Below are positions 1-7,830 of a stretch of DNA of 64,000 bases, piece by piece. Source of the stretch: Rivibacter subsaxonicus (GTDB lineage Bacteria; Pseudomonadota; Gammaproteobacteria; Burkholderiales; Burkholderiaceae_C); NCBI RefSeq assembly GCF_004217215.1, contig NZ_SHKP01000004.1:900829-964828 (forward strand), written 5' to 3'. The translations under genes were made by a program, and so were the position numbers. The notes under the pieces were generated by a model, which was given only the letters and a program-made list of their open reading frames with translations, ran no database searches and had not been told where the DNA came from. Each line of letters opens with the position of its first letter. Positions within the stretch are counted from its first letter, which is position 1.

Positions 1-491
1 GCGAACTCGGGCGAGCCGGTCTTGCTGACCTCGTCGGAGCCGCGCGTGAAGCCGAGCGCGATGGTCGTCATGCCACCGAAGACCTCCTGCGACATGTCGA
101 GGCTGGCGCTGCTGGCCACGTAGTCGGGCTCGGTGCTGCGCGCCAGCGACAGCGTCAGCAGCGAGTCGCGCACCGCGTAGACCGCGCCGAGATCGACCGC
201 GTTGCGTGTTTCCTTGAACGGGCTGGCGGTGGTCACGACGTCGATCGAGGCGTTGCTGACCATGTCGACGTAGTAGCCGGCCGACAGCGAGACCTTGTCG
301 GCGATGCTCTTGCGCACCAGCAGCGCCGGTCCGCTGGCGCGCACGCCGCCGCCGTCGTAGAGGTGGAACATCGCGTCGCCGCGATCCTCGGGCAGCTCGG
401 CCGCGCGCGTGCCGCCGGCCGCGAGCAGGCCGCCGAGCGGCGCGGCCAGCAGGGCCAGCAGGCGCGCCAGCCAGTGCTTAGTTGCAGCCAC
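1..491 (-). CDS. DUF3570 family protein, partial (C-terminus beyond the window)
   Basis: The reading frame runs off the left edge, so about 163 N-terminal residues are seen. It opens with a leucine/alanine-rich signal peptide and then a DUF3570-like beginning with short alternating strands (for example SLSAGYYVDMVSN), consistent with an outer-membrane beta-barrel. I chose the GTG at 491: it overlaps the end of the DUF4266 gene by 14 nt and is preceded by a G-rich stretch that could serve as ribosome binding site. No ATG lies near the signal peptide. DUF3570 proteins commonly travel with DUF4266, a thioredoxin and ApbE, as here. The molecular function is unknown. Family call is fairly sure; the start is less so. 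Confidence 0.75.
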   Translation of the reverse strand, partial: MAATKHWLARLLALLAAPLGGLLAAGGTRAAELPEDRGDAMFHLYDGGGVRASGPALLVRKSIADKVSLSAGYYVDMVSNASIDVVTTASPFKETRNAVDLGAVYAVRDSLLTLSLARSTEPDYVASSASLDMSQEVFGGMTTIALGFTRGSDEVSKTGSPEF

Positions 492-723
492 AGCCGCCCC
501 CCTGCACGCCGGTGGCGCCGCGTGCAGCCTCGCGCACCACGAGCACGTGCTCGCGGTGCTTGTCGGCCAGGCCGCCATCGAACTTCATGATCGGGTCGGC
601 CAGGCGCTCGCGCTCGTAGGGCTTGACCCAGGGCTCGATCGGCGCGCAGCCGCCGAGCAGGGCGCCGCCGGCGATCAGCGCGAGCAGTGCGGTGGCGCGA
701 CGAAGCAGGGCAGGGGTGTTCAT
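478..723 (-). CDS. DUF4266 family lipoprotein
   Basis: An 81-residue secreted lipoprotein. Residues 1-25 form a signal peptide ending in a lipobox (LLGGC, Cys26), so the mature protein should be lipid-anchored in the envelope. The middle (PWVKPYERERLADPIM) matches what I recall of DUF4266, and the protein ends in a glycine/cysteine tail, GGGCGCN, with two cysteines that could bind metal or form a disulfide. Its ATG overlaps the stop of the upstream thioredoxin gene (ATGA), and its end overlaps the DUF3570 start, so the three are translationally coupled. No biochemical function is established for the family. Confidence 0.85.
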   Translation of the reverse strand: MNTPALLRRATALLALIAGGALLGGCAPIEPWVKPYERERLADPIMKFDGGLADKHREHVLVVREAARGATGVQGGGCGCN

Positions 724-1226
724 TCCTTCAGCAACTCCAGGATCTGCTGGTCGTAGGTGAGCTCGAGCCCGTCGCGGTAGCCGCGGTGCAGGTAGCGCAC
801 GCGCCCGCTGCGGTCGATCACCACGGTCGAAGGCATGGTGCTGAGCTGGTAGAGGCGGCTGACCTGCTTGTCGGCGTCGAGCAGCACCGGGAACTTGAGG
901 CCGAGCCGCGCGGCCAGGCTGGCCGCGTTGCGCGGGTCCTCGTCGACGTTGACGCCGAGCAGCACGAAGCCCGAGCCTCGGTACTTCTCGTAGAGCCGGT
1001 TCAGGTGCGGCATCTCCTGGCGACAGGGTGCGCACCAGGTGGCCCAGAAGTTGATCAGCACGACCCGGCCGCGTTGCTCCTGCAGGCGCAGGTTCGGGCC
1101 TTCGGTGGTGCGTAGCGTGAAGTCGGGCGCGACGCCGCTCATCGGCGCGGCGGCGGCGCAGACGCTGGCGCCCAGGCTGGCGGCGAGCCCGAGCAGGGAG
1201 CCTGTCAGCCGGCGTCGGGAGATCAT
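720..1226 (-). CDS. TlpA-type periplasmic thioredoxin-like protein
   Basis: A 168-residue thiol-disulfide oxidoreductase of the TlpA/ResA type. It begins MISRRRLTG, a twin-arginine-like or Sec signal followed by a hydrophobic stretch. The thioredoxin fold follows, with the active site WCAPC (Cys65 and Cys68 from this start) and the later cis-proline in the MPST segment. Such proteins reduce disulfides in the periplasm, often to keep CXXCH cysteines ready for haem attachment or to reduce partner proteins. Its neighbours include a triheme protein and a cysteine-tailed lipoprotein, both plausible clients. A GTG at 1244 would add six residues; I preferred the ATG because the signal peptide then begins normally. 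Confidence 0.88.
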   Translation of the reverse strand: MISRRRLTGSLLGLAASLGASVCAAAAPMSGVAPDFTLRTTEGPNLRLQEQRGRVVLINFWATWCAPCRQEMPHLNRLYEKYRGSGFVLLGVNVDEDPRNAASLAARLGLKFPVLLDADKQVSRLYQLSTMPSTVVIDRSGRVRYLHRGYRDGLELTYDQQILELLKE

Positions 1227-1251
1227 GGGATTCACTGCGGTCACGCGTGGT

Positions 1252-1911
1252 TCAGAAGAAGTACGCGAACCCGAACGTCAGCTCGAGGTTCTGGGTGCTC
1301 TGGCGCTTGCCGAGGATGTCCAGCGAGTAGATGTGGTCGCGTGCGTCGAGCTGCAGCGCGGCGTGGTCGGTGAGGAACACGCGGTAGCCGAAGCCGAAGT
1401 TGATGGTCTGCCGGTTCTGGTCGACGAAGCTGGTGCTGCCGACGCCGGCAATCAGGTACAGCTGCGAGGCCAGCGCCCGGTTGCGGCCGATGAAGACCTC
1501 GCCCGGCAGCACGTTCCAGCCGCCGGAGAGGTTGTAGTAGCTCAGCTTCTCGGTCTGGTCGGCGAACACGCCGCCGGGCAGGATCTGGCGAAAGGCCTCG
1601 TCGCTGACCTTGGTCTGGGCGTAGGCGGCCTCGACGAAGAAGTCCTCGGTGATGTGGTAGCCGAGCTTGATGCCGCCGACCAGGCTCGAGCCGAAGTTCT
1701 GGGTGCCGTAGGTGCCGCCGAAGAGGCCGATCGAGAAGTCGTTCGACGGATAGCGCGGCTTGCGCACGTCGCGGCGGTCGACCTCGGGCACCACCACCTG
1801 CTCGTTGGTGGCGTTCGTCTGCTGGGCCAGCGCGGCGCTCGGCGCGATGGCGCCCGCAGCGGCGGCGAGGCTGGCGAGCAGCAAGGCGGTTGAGGTCTTG
1901 TTGAGGCGCAT
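1252..1911 (-). CDS. Outer-membrane beta-barrel domain protein
   Basis: A 219-residue protein with a cleavable signal peptide (cut probably after ALAQ near residue 29) and then a run of amphipathic strands ending in FGFAYFF, the aromatic C-terminal signature recognised by the BAM complex. The strand pattern (GGIKLGYHITEDFFVEAAY) resembles the small barrels annotated as outer membrane beta-barrel domain proteins in myxobacteria and proteobacteria. It follows the SH3/barrel gene by only 6 nt, and the two products look distantly alike in the barrel region, suggesting duplication. The pair could form a complex or an outer-membrane conduit. Function is unknown. Confidence 0.82.
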   Translation of the reverse strand: MRLNKTSTALLLASLAAAAGAIAPSAALAQQTNATNEQVVVPEVDRRDVRKPRYPSNDFSIGLFGGTYGTQNFGSSLVGGIKLGYHITEDFFVEAAYAQTKVSDEAFRQILPGGVFADQTEKLSYYNLSGGWNVLPGEVFIGRNRALASQLYLIAGVGSTSFVDQNRQTINFGFGYRVFLTDHAALQLDARDHIYSLDILGKRQSTQNLELTFGFAYFF

Positions 1912-1917
1912 GATCGT

Positions 1918-2733
1918 TTAGAAGAAGAACGAAACCCCGGCCGTGAAGGCGCGGTACTCGGTGCTGCGGCTGTCGGCGACGAAGGCGGTGTAGATGCTGT
2001 AGTCGGCGCGCAGCACGAAGCGATCGGTCAGGTGGTAGCGCACGCCGACCATCGCGTTGGCGAGGTTGACGTTGGTGTCGAGGGCGCCGACCAGGCTCGC
2101 GTTCGGGACGTTGCGGAACTTGCCGAAGCCGATGCCGGCGAAGGGCGAGAAGCGCTGGTCCGACCAGGGCTCGCCGATCAGGTTGAGGTGCCAGAAGTCG
2201 GTGCCCGAATAGACGCCCTGGACCTGGCCGATCGTGGCCTCGACCGCGAGTGCCTCGGCAAAGCGCCAGCCGGCCCAGAGCTTGAGCATCGGCTCCGACT
2301 TGAACGCGCCCCAGGCCGCGCCCATCTCGAGCTTGCGATGCAGGTAGTCGTCGAGCACCACGTCGCGGAAGCTCTTGAGGCCACCGGCCTCGGTCAGCGT
2401 GGTGGCGAGCTGCTCGCGCTGGACCCAGCCTTCCTTGCCGCCTTCGGTGCGCACCTTGAACCAGTCGGTGTGGCGCAGCGTGATCTCGATCCACTCCTCG
2501 CGCGCGGCGACGAAGTGGATCGGGTAGCCACGTCCGGGGCCGGTTCGCAGCTCGATGTACGGGTCGGTGATCTTGACCCGCTCGACGGCCGGCTCGGCGG
2601 CCCGCGCCACGTTCATGCCGGTCGCGCCGAACACGACGAGGACGGCGAGCAGCCACGGCACGGCGCCGTGCAGCAGAGCCAAAAGGCGTTCCGCGCCGCG
2701 CTGTGGCGGCGCCATCGGGCGGCTCGCGATCAT
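1918..2733 (-). CDS. SH3-domain plus outer-membrane beta-barrel protein
   Basis: A 271-residue two-part protein. Residues 1-45 form a long signal peptide with a hydrophobic core near 17-38. Residues about 50-112 form a bacterial SH3 domain (IELRTGPGRGYPIHF then WFKVRTEGGKEGWVQ), a fold that often binds peptidoglycan or peptides. The rest is a beta-barrel of the same kind as the next gene, ending in TAGVSFFF with a C-terminal phenylalanine. This architecture could tie an outer-membrane barrel to the cell wall or to a periplasmic partner. The ATG overlaps the upstream stop codon (ATGA). Confidence 0.82.
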   Translation of the reverse strand: MIASRPMAPPQRGAERLLALLHGAVPWLLAVLVVFGATGMNVARAAEPAVERVKITDPYIELRTGPGRGYPIHFVAAREEWIEITLRHTDWFKVRTEGGKEGWVQREQLATTLTEAGGLKSFRDVVLDDYLHRKLEMGAAWGAFKSEPMLKLWAGWRFAEALAVEATIGQVQGVYSGTDFWHLNLIGEPWSDQRFSPFAGIGFGKFRNVPNASLVGALDTNVNLANAMVGVRYHLTDRFVLRADYSIYTAFVADSRSTEYRAFTAGVSFFF

Positions 2734-3407
2734 TGGGTGTTGCACGTCCCGGCCTGCGGATCGGCCGGCGTGAACATGGTGTTGGCGGCGTTGCTGAACT
2801 CGTCCTGGCCCTGCGGCATCGGACGGCTGATCCAGTACTTGATGAGCCTGGCGTTGGGGTCCTGCTCGTTCTCGAAGATCAGGCCGCCGCCATGCAGCAC
2901 GCCCTGCACCAGCGGCTTGGTCAGCATCCGGCTCTGCAGCGGCGAGCCGGGCACCGTCGAGCCCTGCGAGGAGTAGAAGTTCTTGTACATGTCGCTGGCG
3001 CGGATCACCTCGGCCGTGTTGGCCGCGTTGCTCAGGTCCAGCGCCTGCGCCTCGGGCACCACGCGCAGCGCGCCACCGGTGCCGCTGGCGTTGCTGTGGC
3101 AGCCGGCGCTGGCGCAGGTGTTGGTCGTCGTCGTGCCACCCTGGACGCTCTGCAGCTGGGCCAGCAGGATCGGGTTGATGCACTTCTGGAAGTAGACGTA
3201 CGACAGCTTCTGGCCCGAGTTGCTCTCGGGGTTGGCGACCAGCGGCGGGTTGCCGAAGGGGTTCTCGCCGTCGCCACCGCCGCAGCCCGCGAGCCCGCCT
3301 GCCAGGCCGGCGACGGCGAGGCAGGCGGCAGCGGCGATGCGGGGGCGTCGGCGGGAAGCTCGGGAGCGAACGAGGCGTCCGGCGCGGTCTTCGACAACAA
3401 AACTCAT
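2730..3407 (-). CDS. Small lipoprotein with a CX4CH motif, possible c-type cytochrome
   Basis: A 225-residue protein starting with an arginine-rich leader, a hydrophobic segment and a lipobox (LAGC, Cys42). The mature part begins with a glycine/asparagine-rich linker and then shows two cysteine sites: FQKCINP near residue 76 and CASAGCH at 98-104. The latter is CX4CH, not the standard CXXCH. The remainder (SRPMPQGQDEF, TMFTPAD) resembles the C-terminal parts of cytochrome-like proteins found with large haem proteins in this kind of locus. Whether haem is attached is unproven. The start overlaps the upstream triheme gene's stop (ATGA). I do not recognise a named family. Confidence 0.7.
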   Translation of the reverse strand: MSFVVEDRAGRLVRSRASRRRPRIAAAACLAVAGLAGGLAGCGGGDGENPFGNPPLVANPESNSGQKLSYVYFQKCINPILLAQLQSVQGGTTTTNTCASAGCHSNASGTGGALRVVPEAQALDLSNAANTAEVIRASDMYKNFYSSQGSTVPGSPLQSRMLTKPLVQGVLHGGGLIFENEQDPNARLIKYWISRPMPQGQDEFSNAANTMFTPADPQAGTCNTQ

Positions 3408-6400
3408 GGTCGTGGGCAACCGCTGCTGATCCAGCTCGCGATCCTGTTGTAGTCGGTGCTGCCTGCCGGCAGCGGCGCCGTGGTCTGCGCGGTGGCGCCG
3501 GCCGGGTGCGGCACCAGCGAGGGCCGGCTCAGCAGGTAGTTCGAGGCCGGGTTGCAGGTGTCGGAGATCATCGACAGGGTGACGCCGAAGTCGCCCTCCG
3601 GGCTGCCGGTCAGCACGAAGCGGTTGCCGCGGAACGAGGCCGCCGCGCCTGCCGCGCCGCTGTTGCCGCCGGCTTGGTGGCAGCCGGCGCAGCTGTTGCG
3701 CAGGACCGGCAGCACCTGGGCCGTGAAGGTGGTCTCGTTGAGCGTGGCGACCGACTGCACGCCGCCGTCGAAGGGGTTGTTGTAGTACTGGCCGCCGAGG
3801 TCCATCCACTCGGTGACGAGCCGCTTCTCGGCCGCGTTGAGCAGCGTGGAGTGGTCGGGCGCGGTGGCCGGCGGGTTCGGGTGCGCGGCCAGGGCCTCGG
3901 CACCGGCCTTGAGCGTCTCGCCGAACAGGATCTCGGCGAGCCGGCTGCTGCGCGCCATGCCGCCGGCGTTGCCGGCCATGGTCTCGACCAGCGCGGCGCC
4001 GCGCACGATCTCCGGCACGCCGTCCATGATGCGGGTCTGCGGCCGGCCGTTGGCGTCGAGCAGCGGGTCGCCGAGCAGCAGTTCCTCGTAGGAGCTGAGG
4101 CGGCCGGTGCCGCTGATGGTCGCGCGCAGGTCGAGCTTGACGCTGTCGGCGTGGCAGGCGGTGCAGGTGTGGGCACCGTTCGTGCCGCGGGCGCGGGTCC
4201 AGATCGGCGCGATGTGCTGCGGGTAGTTGATGATGCCGTTGACCGGCGCCGGGGTTGCCAGGTCGTCGGCGGCGCTGGCGTTGCCGGTGTAGCGGATCGC
4301 GATCGAGGCGCGGGCGGTGACGCCGGGCTTGCTGGTGTCGGCCCAGACATCGCTCGACACCATGTCGGGCACCAGGTTCAGCAGCGTCGGGTCGAGCCGG
4401 GTGCGCAGTGCCGCCATGGTCTCGCCCGACTGGTGGGCACCGGTGAGCGCGCTGCGCAGCGCGGCCGGCATCGTGTTGACGACGGCGCCCGAGTTGAGCG
4501 CCGCACCGCGGCGCGGGCTGTGGCAGCCGTCGCAGGTGCGACGCTCGCCGGGCCGGACCTGGATCCAGTTCAGGTGGGTCTGGATGCCGCGGCCCTTGGC
4601 ATCGACGATGGCCAGCGCCAGCGGCACGTCGGCCGGCACCTGCAGCTTGAACGAGCCGTCCGGTTCGACCGGCGCGTAGCCGAGGATCTGCTGCTGCTCG
4701 AACTCGGTCTCGCCGATCGCCGAGCGCAGGCCCATCGCGCTCGACGGCGGCGCCACGGCGCGGGTGGCTCGCACGAAGCGGGCCGGGGCGCAGCCGTAGG
4801 CGGCGTCGGCCGGGTCCTTGATCTTCACGAGGTCGGCAACCTGGGCCCGCGTGTCCATCGCGTCGGCCGGCCGGGTCTTGGCGATGCCGACCGTGCAGCC
4901 GGGCGGCAGGTCGGCCGCGGCGAGGGCCGGCTCGCCCATGCGCTCGAGGCCGTCGGTGTCGTAGACGCTGCGCACCTCGATCAGCGCCAGGCCCTGGGCC
5001 GCGAGCGCCGCATCGACGGTGGTCGGCGCGGTCGAGCTCGGCTCGGCCCGCGCGACCAGCGCGATCGGGTCGGTGAACATGAAGCCGGACGGCGGCGCGG
5101 CGACGTTCAGCCAGGTCTGGTTGGCCGGGTTGAACATGTAGATCGCGTAGTACGCGGGCACGTTGTCCTGCAGCTCGTCGGTGGCCACGTCGGACTCCAT
5201 GCGCTCGTCGTCGCTCAGGCGCTCGATCTCGGCCGCCGTCAGCGTGGCGCAGGAGACCACCACGCCCTTGCGCGTGACCTCGCAGGGCCGGTAGGCCAGC
5301 AGCACGCGGTTGGTGCCGTCCCACAGCGGGTAGGGCGCGGTGACGCGGCCGGCCAGCGACAGGCCGCGGCCCTGGTTGAGCGCCTGCGCGGTCACTTCCT
5401 TCTGGCCGCCCTGGGCCGGTACCGTGCTGTTGGCCGGCGTGTTGTGCTCGGAGTAGTTGGCGGCGTCGATGAACATCAGCGCACCGCCCTCCTGGGTGCG
5501 CGAGAGCGACATCAGCGACGAGGCGACGTAGCCCTTGTAGGGGCCGCTCGGGTCCATGTCGCGCGGGTGCAGGAAGCTGTTGCCCGGGCTCTGCGCGCCG
5601 TAGAGCACGAACATGTCGGTGCCGTCGGGCTTGGTGCGGAAGATCGCGAAGCGGTTGCGCGGGCCCACATGCTCCCAGCGCGAGAACATGATGTCGCCGT
5701 TGGGGCGCACCACCGGGTTGCGGTCGTGGCTCTGGTTGAACGAGATCTGGGTGATGTTCTGACCCGTCGCGTCCATCGTGTGCAGGTTGAGCACGCGCTC
5801 GCGCTCGTACTCGTCGAGCGCGTAGTAGCTCTGGCCGACCGCCTGGTTGAGCCTGGACTTGGTCTGGCGGTTGGACGCGAACACCACGCCCTGGCCGCCG
5901 GGCAGGTAGACCGGATCGACGTCGTCGTCCTGGCTCGAACTGGTCAGCCGGCGAAAGCTGCCGCCGGTGAGCCCGCGGCTGATGTCGTACTCCCAGATGT
6001 TCCAGTGGCCGGTGCAGGCCGGCAGCGTGTCGATCTTGGCGGTGTTCGTGGCCGGGCAGCGCATCGCGAACACGATCTTCTTGCCGTCGTAGGAGACCTC
6101 GGGGTCGGCGACATCGCCGACGCCTTGGGTGAAGGCGGCGGTGATGTTGTGCTCGGGCGCGCTGGGCGAGGACTTCTCGCGGATCATCAGGTCGCCGCCG
6201 GGCGCGAAGGGCGTGCCATCGGTCGGGTTGATCGACATGGCGGTCGAACGCTTGGCGTAGGCGATCGGCACGTCACCGGCGACCGCCACCGTGGTCGAGT
6301 CGCTGCCGTCGCTGGGCGAGCAGGCCGCGAGGCTGAAGCCGATCGCCACCAGCAGCGCGGTCAGGCCGATCAGCGAATGCGTGCGGCTGCGTCGGCGCGA

Positions 6401-6454
6401 CTGCTCCCACCACTGCCTGCGCGATCCAAGGCTCGATCCGGTCCGGTAGTCCAT
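3404..6454 (-). CDS. HzsA-related multiheme lipoprotein with beta-propeller-like repeats
   Basis: A 1,016-residue exported protein. A signal anchor at 27-44 ends in a lipobox (SLAAC, Cys45). Residues about 60-400 contain WD40/PD40-like blades (DPEVSYDGKKIVFAM, DVDPVYLPGGQGVVFASNR, RNPVVRPNGDIMFSR). The C-terminal half holds three CXXCH haem sites: CDGCH at 641, CTACH at 764 and CAGCH at 922. This layout resembles proteins annotated as hydrazine-synthase alpha-subunit-related. That does not mean the organism makes hydrazine, since no beta or gamma subunit is present. The ATG at 6454 is preceded by a strong AAGGAGG. It is the first gene after apbE, 40 nt downstream, and probably the catalytic or electron-carrying core of the locus. 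Confidence 0.82.
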   Translation of the reverse strand: MDYRTGSSLGSRRQWWEQSRRRSRTHSLIGLTALLVAIGFSLAACSPSDGSDSTTVAVAGDVPIAYAKRSTAMSINPTDGTPFAPGGDLMIREKSSPSAPEHNITAAFTQGVGDVADPEVSYDGKKIVFAMRCPATNTAKIDTLPACTGHWNIWEYDISRGLTGGSFRRLTSSSQDDDVDPVYLPGGQGVVFASNRQTKSRLNQAVGQSYYALDEYERERVLNLHTMDATGQNITQISFNQSHDRNPVVRPNGDIMFSRWEHVGPRNRFAIFRTKPDGTDMFVLYGAQSPGNSFLHPRDMDPSGPYKGYVASSLMSLSRTQEGGALMFIDAANYSEHNTPANSTVPAQGGQKEVTAQALNQGRGLSLAGRVTAPYPLWDGTNRVLLAYRPCEVTRKGVVVSCATLTAAEIERLSDDERMESDVATDELQDNVPAYYAIYMFNPANQTWLNVAAPPSGFMFTDPIALVARAEPSSTAPTTVDAALAAQGLALIEVRSVYDTDGLERMGEPALAAADLPPGCTVGIAKTRPADAMDTRAQVADLVKIKDPADAAYGCAPARFVRATRAVAPPSSAMGLRSAIGETEFEQQQILGYAPVEPDGSFKLQVPADVPLALAIVDAKGRGIQTHLNWIQVRPGERRTCDGCHSPRRGAALNSGAVVNTMPAALRSALTGAHQSGETMAALRTRLDPTLLNLVPDMVSSDVWADTSKPGVTARASIAIRYTGNASAADDLATPAPVNGIINYPQHIAPIWTRARGTNGAHTCTACHADSVKLDLRATISGTGRLSSYEELLLGDPLLDANGRPQTRIMDGVPEIVRGAALVETMAGNAGGMARSSRLAEILFGETLKAGAEALAAHPNPPATAPDHSTLLNAAEKRLVTEWMDLGGQYYNNPFDGGVQSVATLNETTFTAQVLPVLRNSCAGCHQAGGNSGAAGAAASFRGNRFVLTGSPEGDFGVTLSMISDTCNPASNYLLSRPSLVPHPAGATAQTTAPLPAGSTDYNRIASWISSGCPRP

Positions 6455-6494
6455 GTCCGCCTCCTTGAGTTTTGATTTGTCTCTCACTGCACTC

Positions 6495-7511
6495 TCACTG
6501 CCGCGTCAGGGGTTGCGTTGTCACGCCCCCCAGCAACCCCGACGAGTAGTGCAGCGCGCCCTGCGCGTCGACCACCACCGCGTCGACCCCGGGTTGCGAC
6601 TCGATCAGCCGCATGCCCTGCTCGAGACCGAGCACGAACAGGCTCTTGCTCAGCGCCTCGCTCGTGAGCCCGTCGTCGGCCAGGATCGTCACGCTGTGCA
6701 CGCCGCTCGGCGAACGGCCGGTGCGCGGGTCGATCAGGTGATGGCAGCGCACGCCGTCGCGCTCGAAGTAGCGTTCGTAATCGCCCGAGGTCGAGATCGC
6801 GACGTTCTCGAGCGGCAGCACCGCGACCACCTCGCCGGGGCGGCGCGGGTCGGCGATGGCGATCGTCCAGGGCCGGCCGCGGCGGTCGCCGATGACGCGG
6901 CTGTCACCGCCGGCCGAGACGATGGCGTGGCGGATGCCGCGGCGCGCGAGGATCGCGGTCGCGTTGTCGACCGCGTGGCCCTTGGCGAAGCCGCCGAGGT
7001 CGATGCGCATGCCTTCGCGGGCGAAGCGGATCGAACGCGACTGCGGGTCGAGCAGCAGATGGCGCCAGCCGATCGCGGCGCGGCCCTGCGCCAGCACGGC
7101 CGCGCTCGGCGCCAGGCCCAACCGGTAGTCGTAGAGGTTGCCGACGCTGGCGAAGCTGATGTCGAAGGCGCCGTCCGACAGCGCCGAGAAGCGCAGCGCG
7201 CAGGCGATCAGGCCGTACATCTCGGCGCTCAGCGGCACCGGCATCAGCGCCGCGTCGCGATTGATGCGCGAGAGCTCGGAGTCCGGCTTGTGCGGGCTCA
7301 TCGCACGGTCGACGCGATGCATCTCGTCCATCACCGCGGCCATCGCGGAGGTGGCGGTCGCGGCGTCGTCGGCCCACAGCTCGACGCGGATCGCGGTGCC
7401 CATGATCGCCTCTTCGCGGCTGGCCCAGCCGGCGCCGCGCCCGGTCGCGGCTGCGCTGCCGCGAGCGAAGCTCGCGGCGCGCTGCCTGAGACTGGGTAGG
7501 CCGAAGTTCAT
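6495..7511 (-). CDS. apbE: FAD:protein FMN transferase
   Basis: A 338-residue ApbE-family enzyme, which attaches FMN covalently to a serine or threonine of a target protein using FAD. Recognisable parts are the N-terminal MGTAIRVE strand near residue 37, DLGGFAKGHAVD near 170, SAGGDSR and the STSGDYERYFERDG/HHLIDPRTG block in the C-terminal third. The start at 7511 has GGGGG four bases upstream. Family members act in the periplasm, yet no convincing signal peptide or lipobox is visible from this or any upstream start, which is odd. It leads the minus-strand run of envelope redox genes. No clear [S/T]GA[S/T] flavinylation motif is seen in the neighbouring proteins; the missing part of DUF3570 could hold one. 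Confidence 0.9.
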   Translation of the reverse strand: MNFGLPSLRQRAASFARGSAAATGRGAGWASREEAIMGTAIRVELWADDAATATSAMAAVMDEMHRVDRAMSPHKPDSELSRINRDAALMPVPLSAEMYGLIACALRFSALSDGAFDISFASVGNLYDYRLGLAPSAAVLAQGRAAIGWRHLLLDPQSRSIRFAREGMRIDLGGFAKGHAVDNATAILARRGIRHAIVSAGGDSRVIGDRRGRPWTIAIADPRRPGEVVAVLPLENVAISTSGDYERYFERDGVRCHHLIDPRTGRSPSGVHSVTILADDGLTSEALSKSLFVLGLEQGMRLIESQPGVDAVVVDAQGALHYSSGLLGGVTTQPLTRQ

Positions 7512-7830
7512 GATTCCCCCGAGGGCCGGTGCGGGCCCGCCGAGGTGGCGGGCGGCCCGCCGTGGCCGCATGTTCTGGTTGCTGCGAGGCCCGTTCGAGG
7601 GCATCGAGGCGCGCTGGCTGAGCGAAAGTCCGGCGGCGCGGCCGAATCTTCGGGCCTCGGGGGGACGCCAAAGCGTCAATAGTTGGCAATCCGAGACAGG
7701 CTTACAAACCGTCTCACATCGCGTGGTGTCGGCGCGTAGTAGCCCGTCCGCAGATGCTTCAGATGTGAGCGGAGGCAAGCACAGGCTGTCGGCAGCCTGT
7801 CAGCGAGCGTCGTCGCCGCGCGCGGCCAGA
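7512..7830. other. Intergenic region between argF and apbE
   Basis: No gene is convincing here. It should contain the promoter for the apbE-led run, but I find no good sigma-70 pair: a TTGACG lies on the minus strand at 7678-7673 without a fitting -10. An imperfect inverted repeat with GAGAC/GTCTC ends occupies 7693-7715 and could be an operator. A stronger hairpin lies at 7781-7800, just downstream of argF. Confidence 0.5.
7781..7800 (-). terminator. Stem-loop downstream of argF
   Basis: A perfect 8-bp inverted repeat, ACAGGCTG and CAGCCTGT around a 4-nt loop, begins about 30 nt after the argF stop on the minus strand. No T-run follows it, so it may stabilise the 3' end of the message or assist Rho rather than terminate alone. 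Confidence 0.45.

Noticed and set aside
3404-6454. Hydrazine synthase / anammox metabolism
   Set aside because: Only the alpha-like subunit type is present, fused to propeller repeats; no beta or gamma subunit or hydrazine dehydrogenase is seen. The similarity is to the wider HzsA-related family.
3506-6475. Very long plus-strand open frame (989 codons) opposite the HzsA-related gene
   Set aside because: It is a GC-rich shadow of the minus-strand gene: composition is A/R/G/V-rich with no domain, and the opposite strand has clear haem and propeller motifs with a ribosome binding site.
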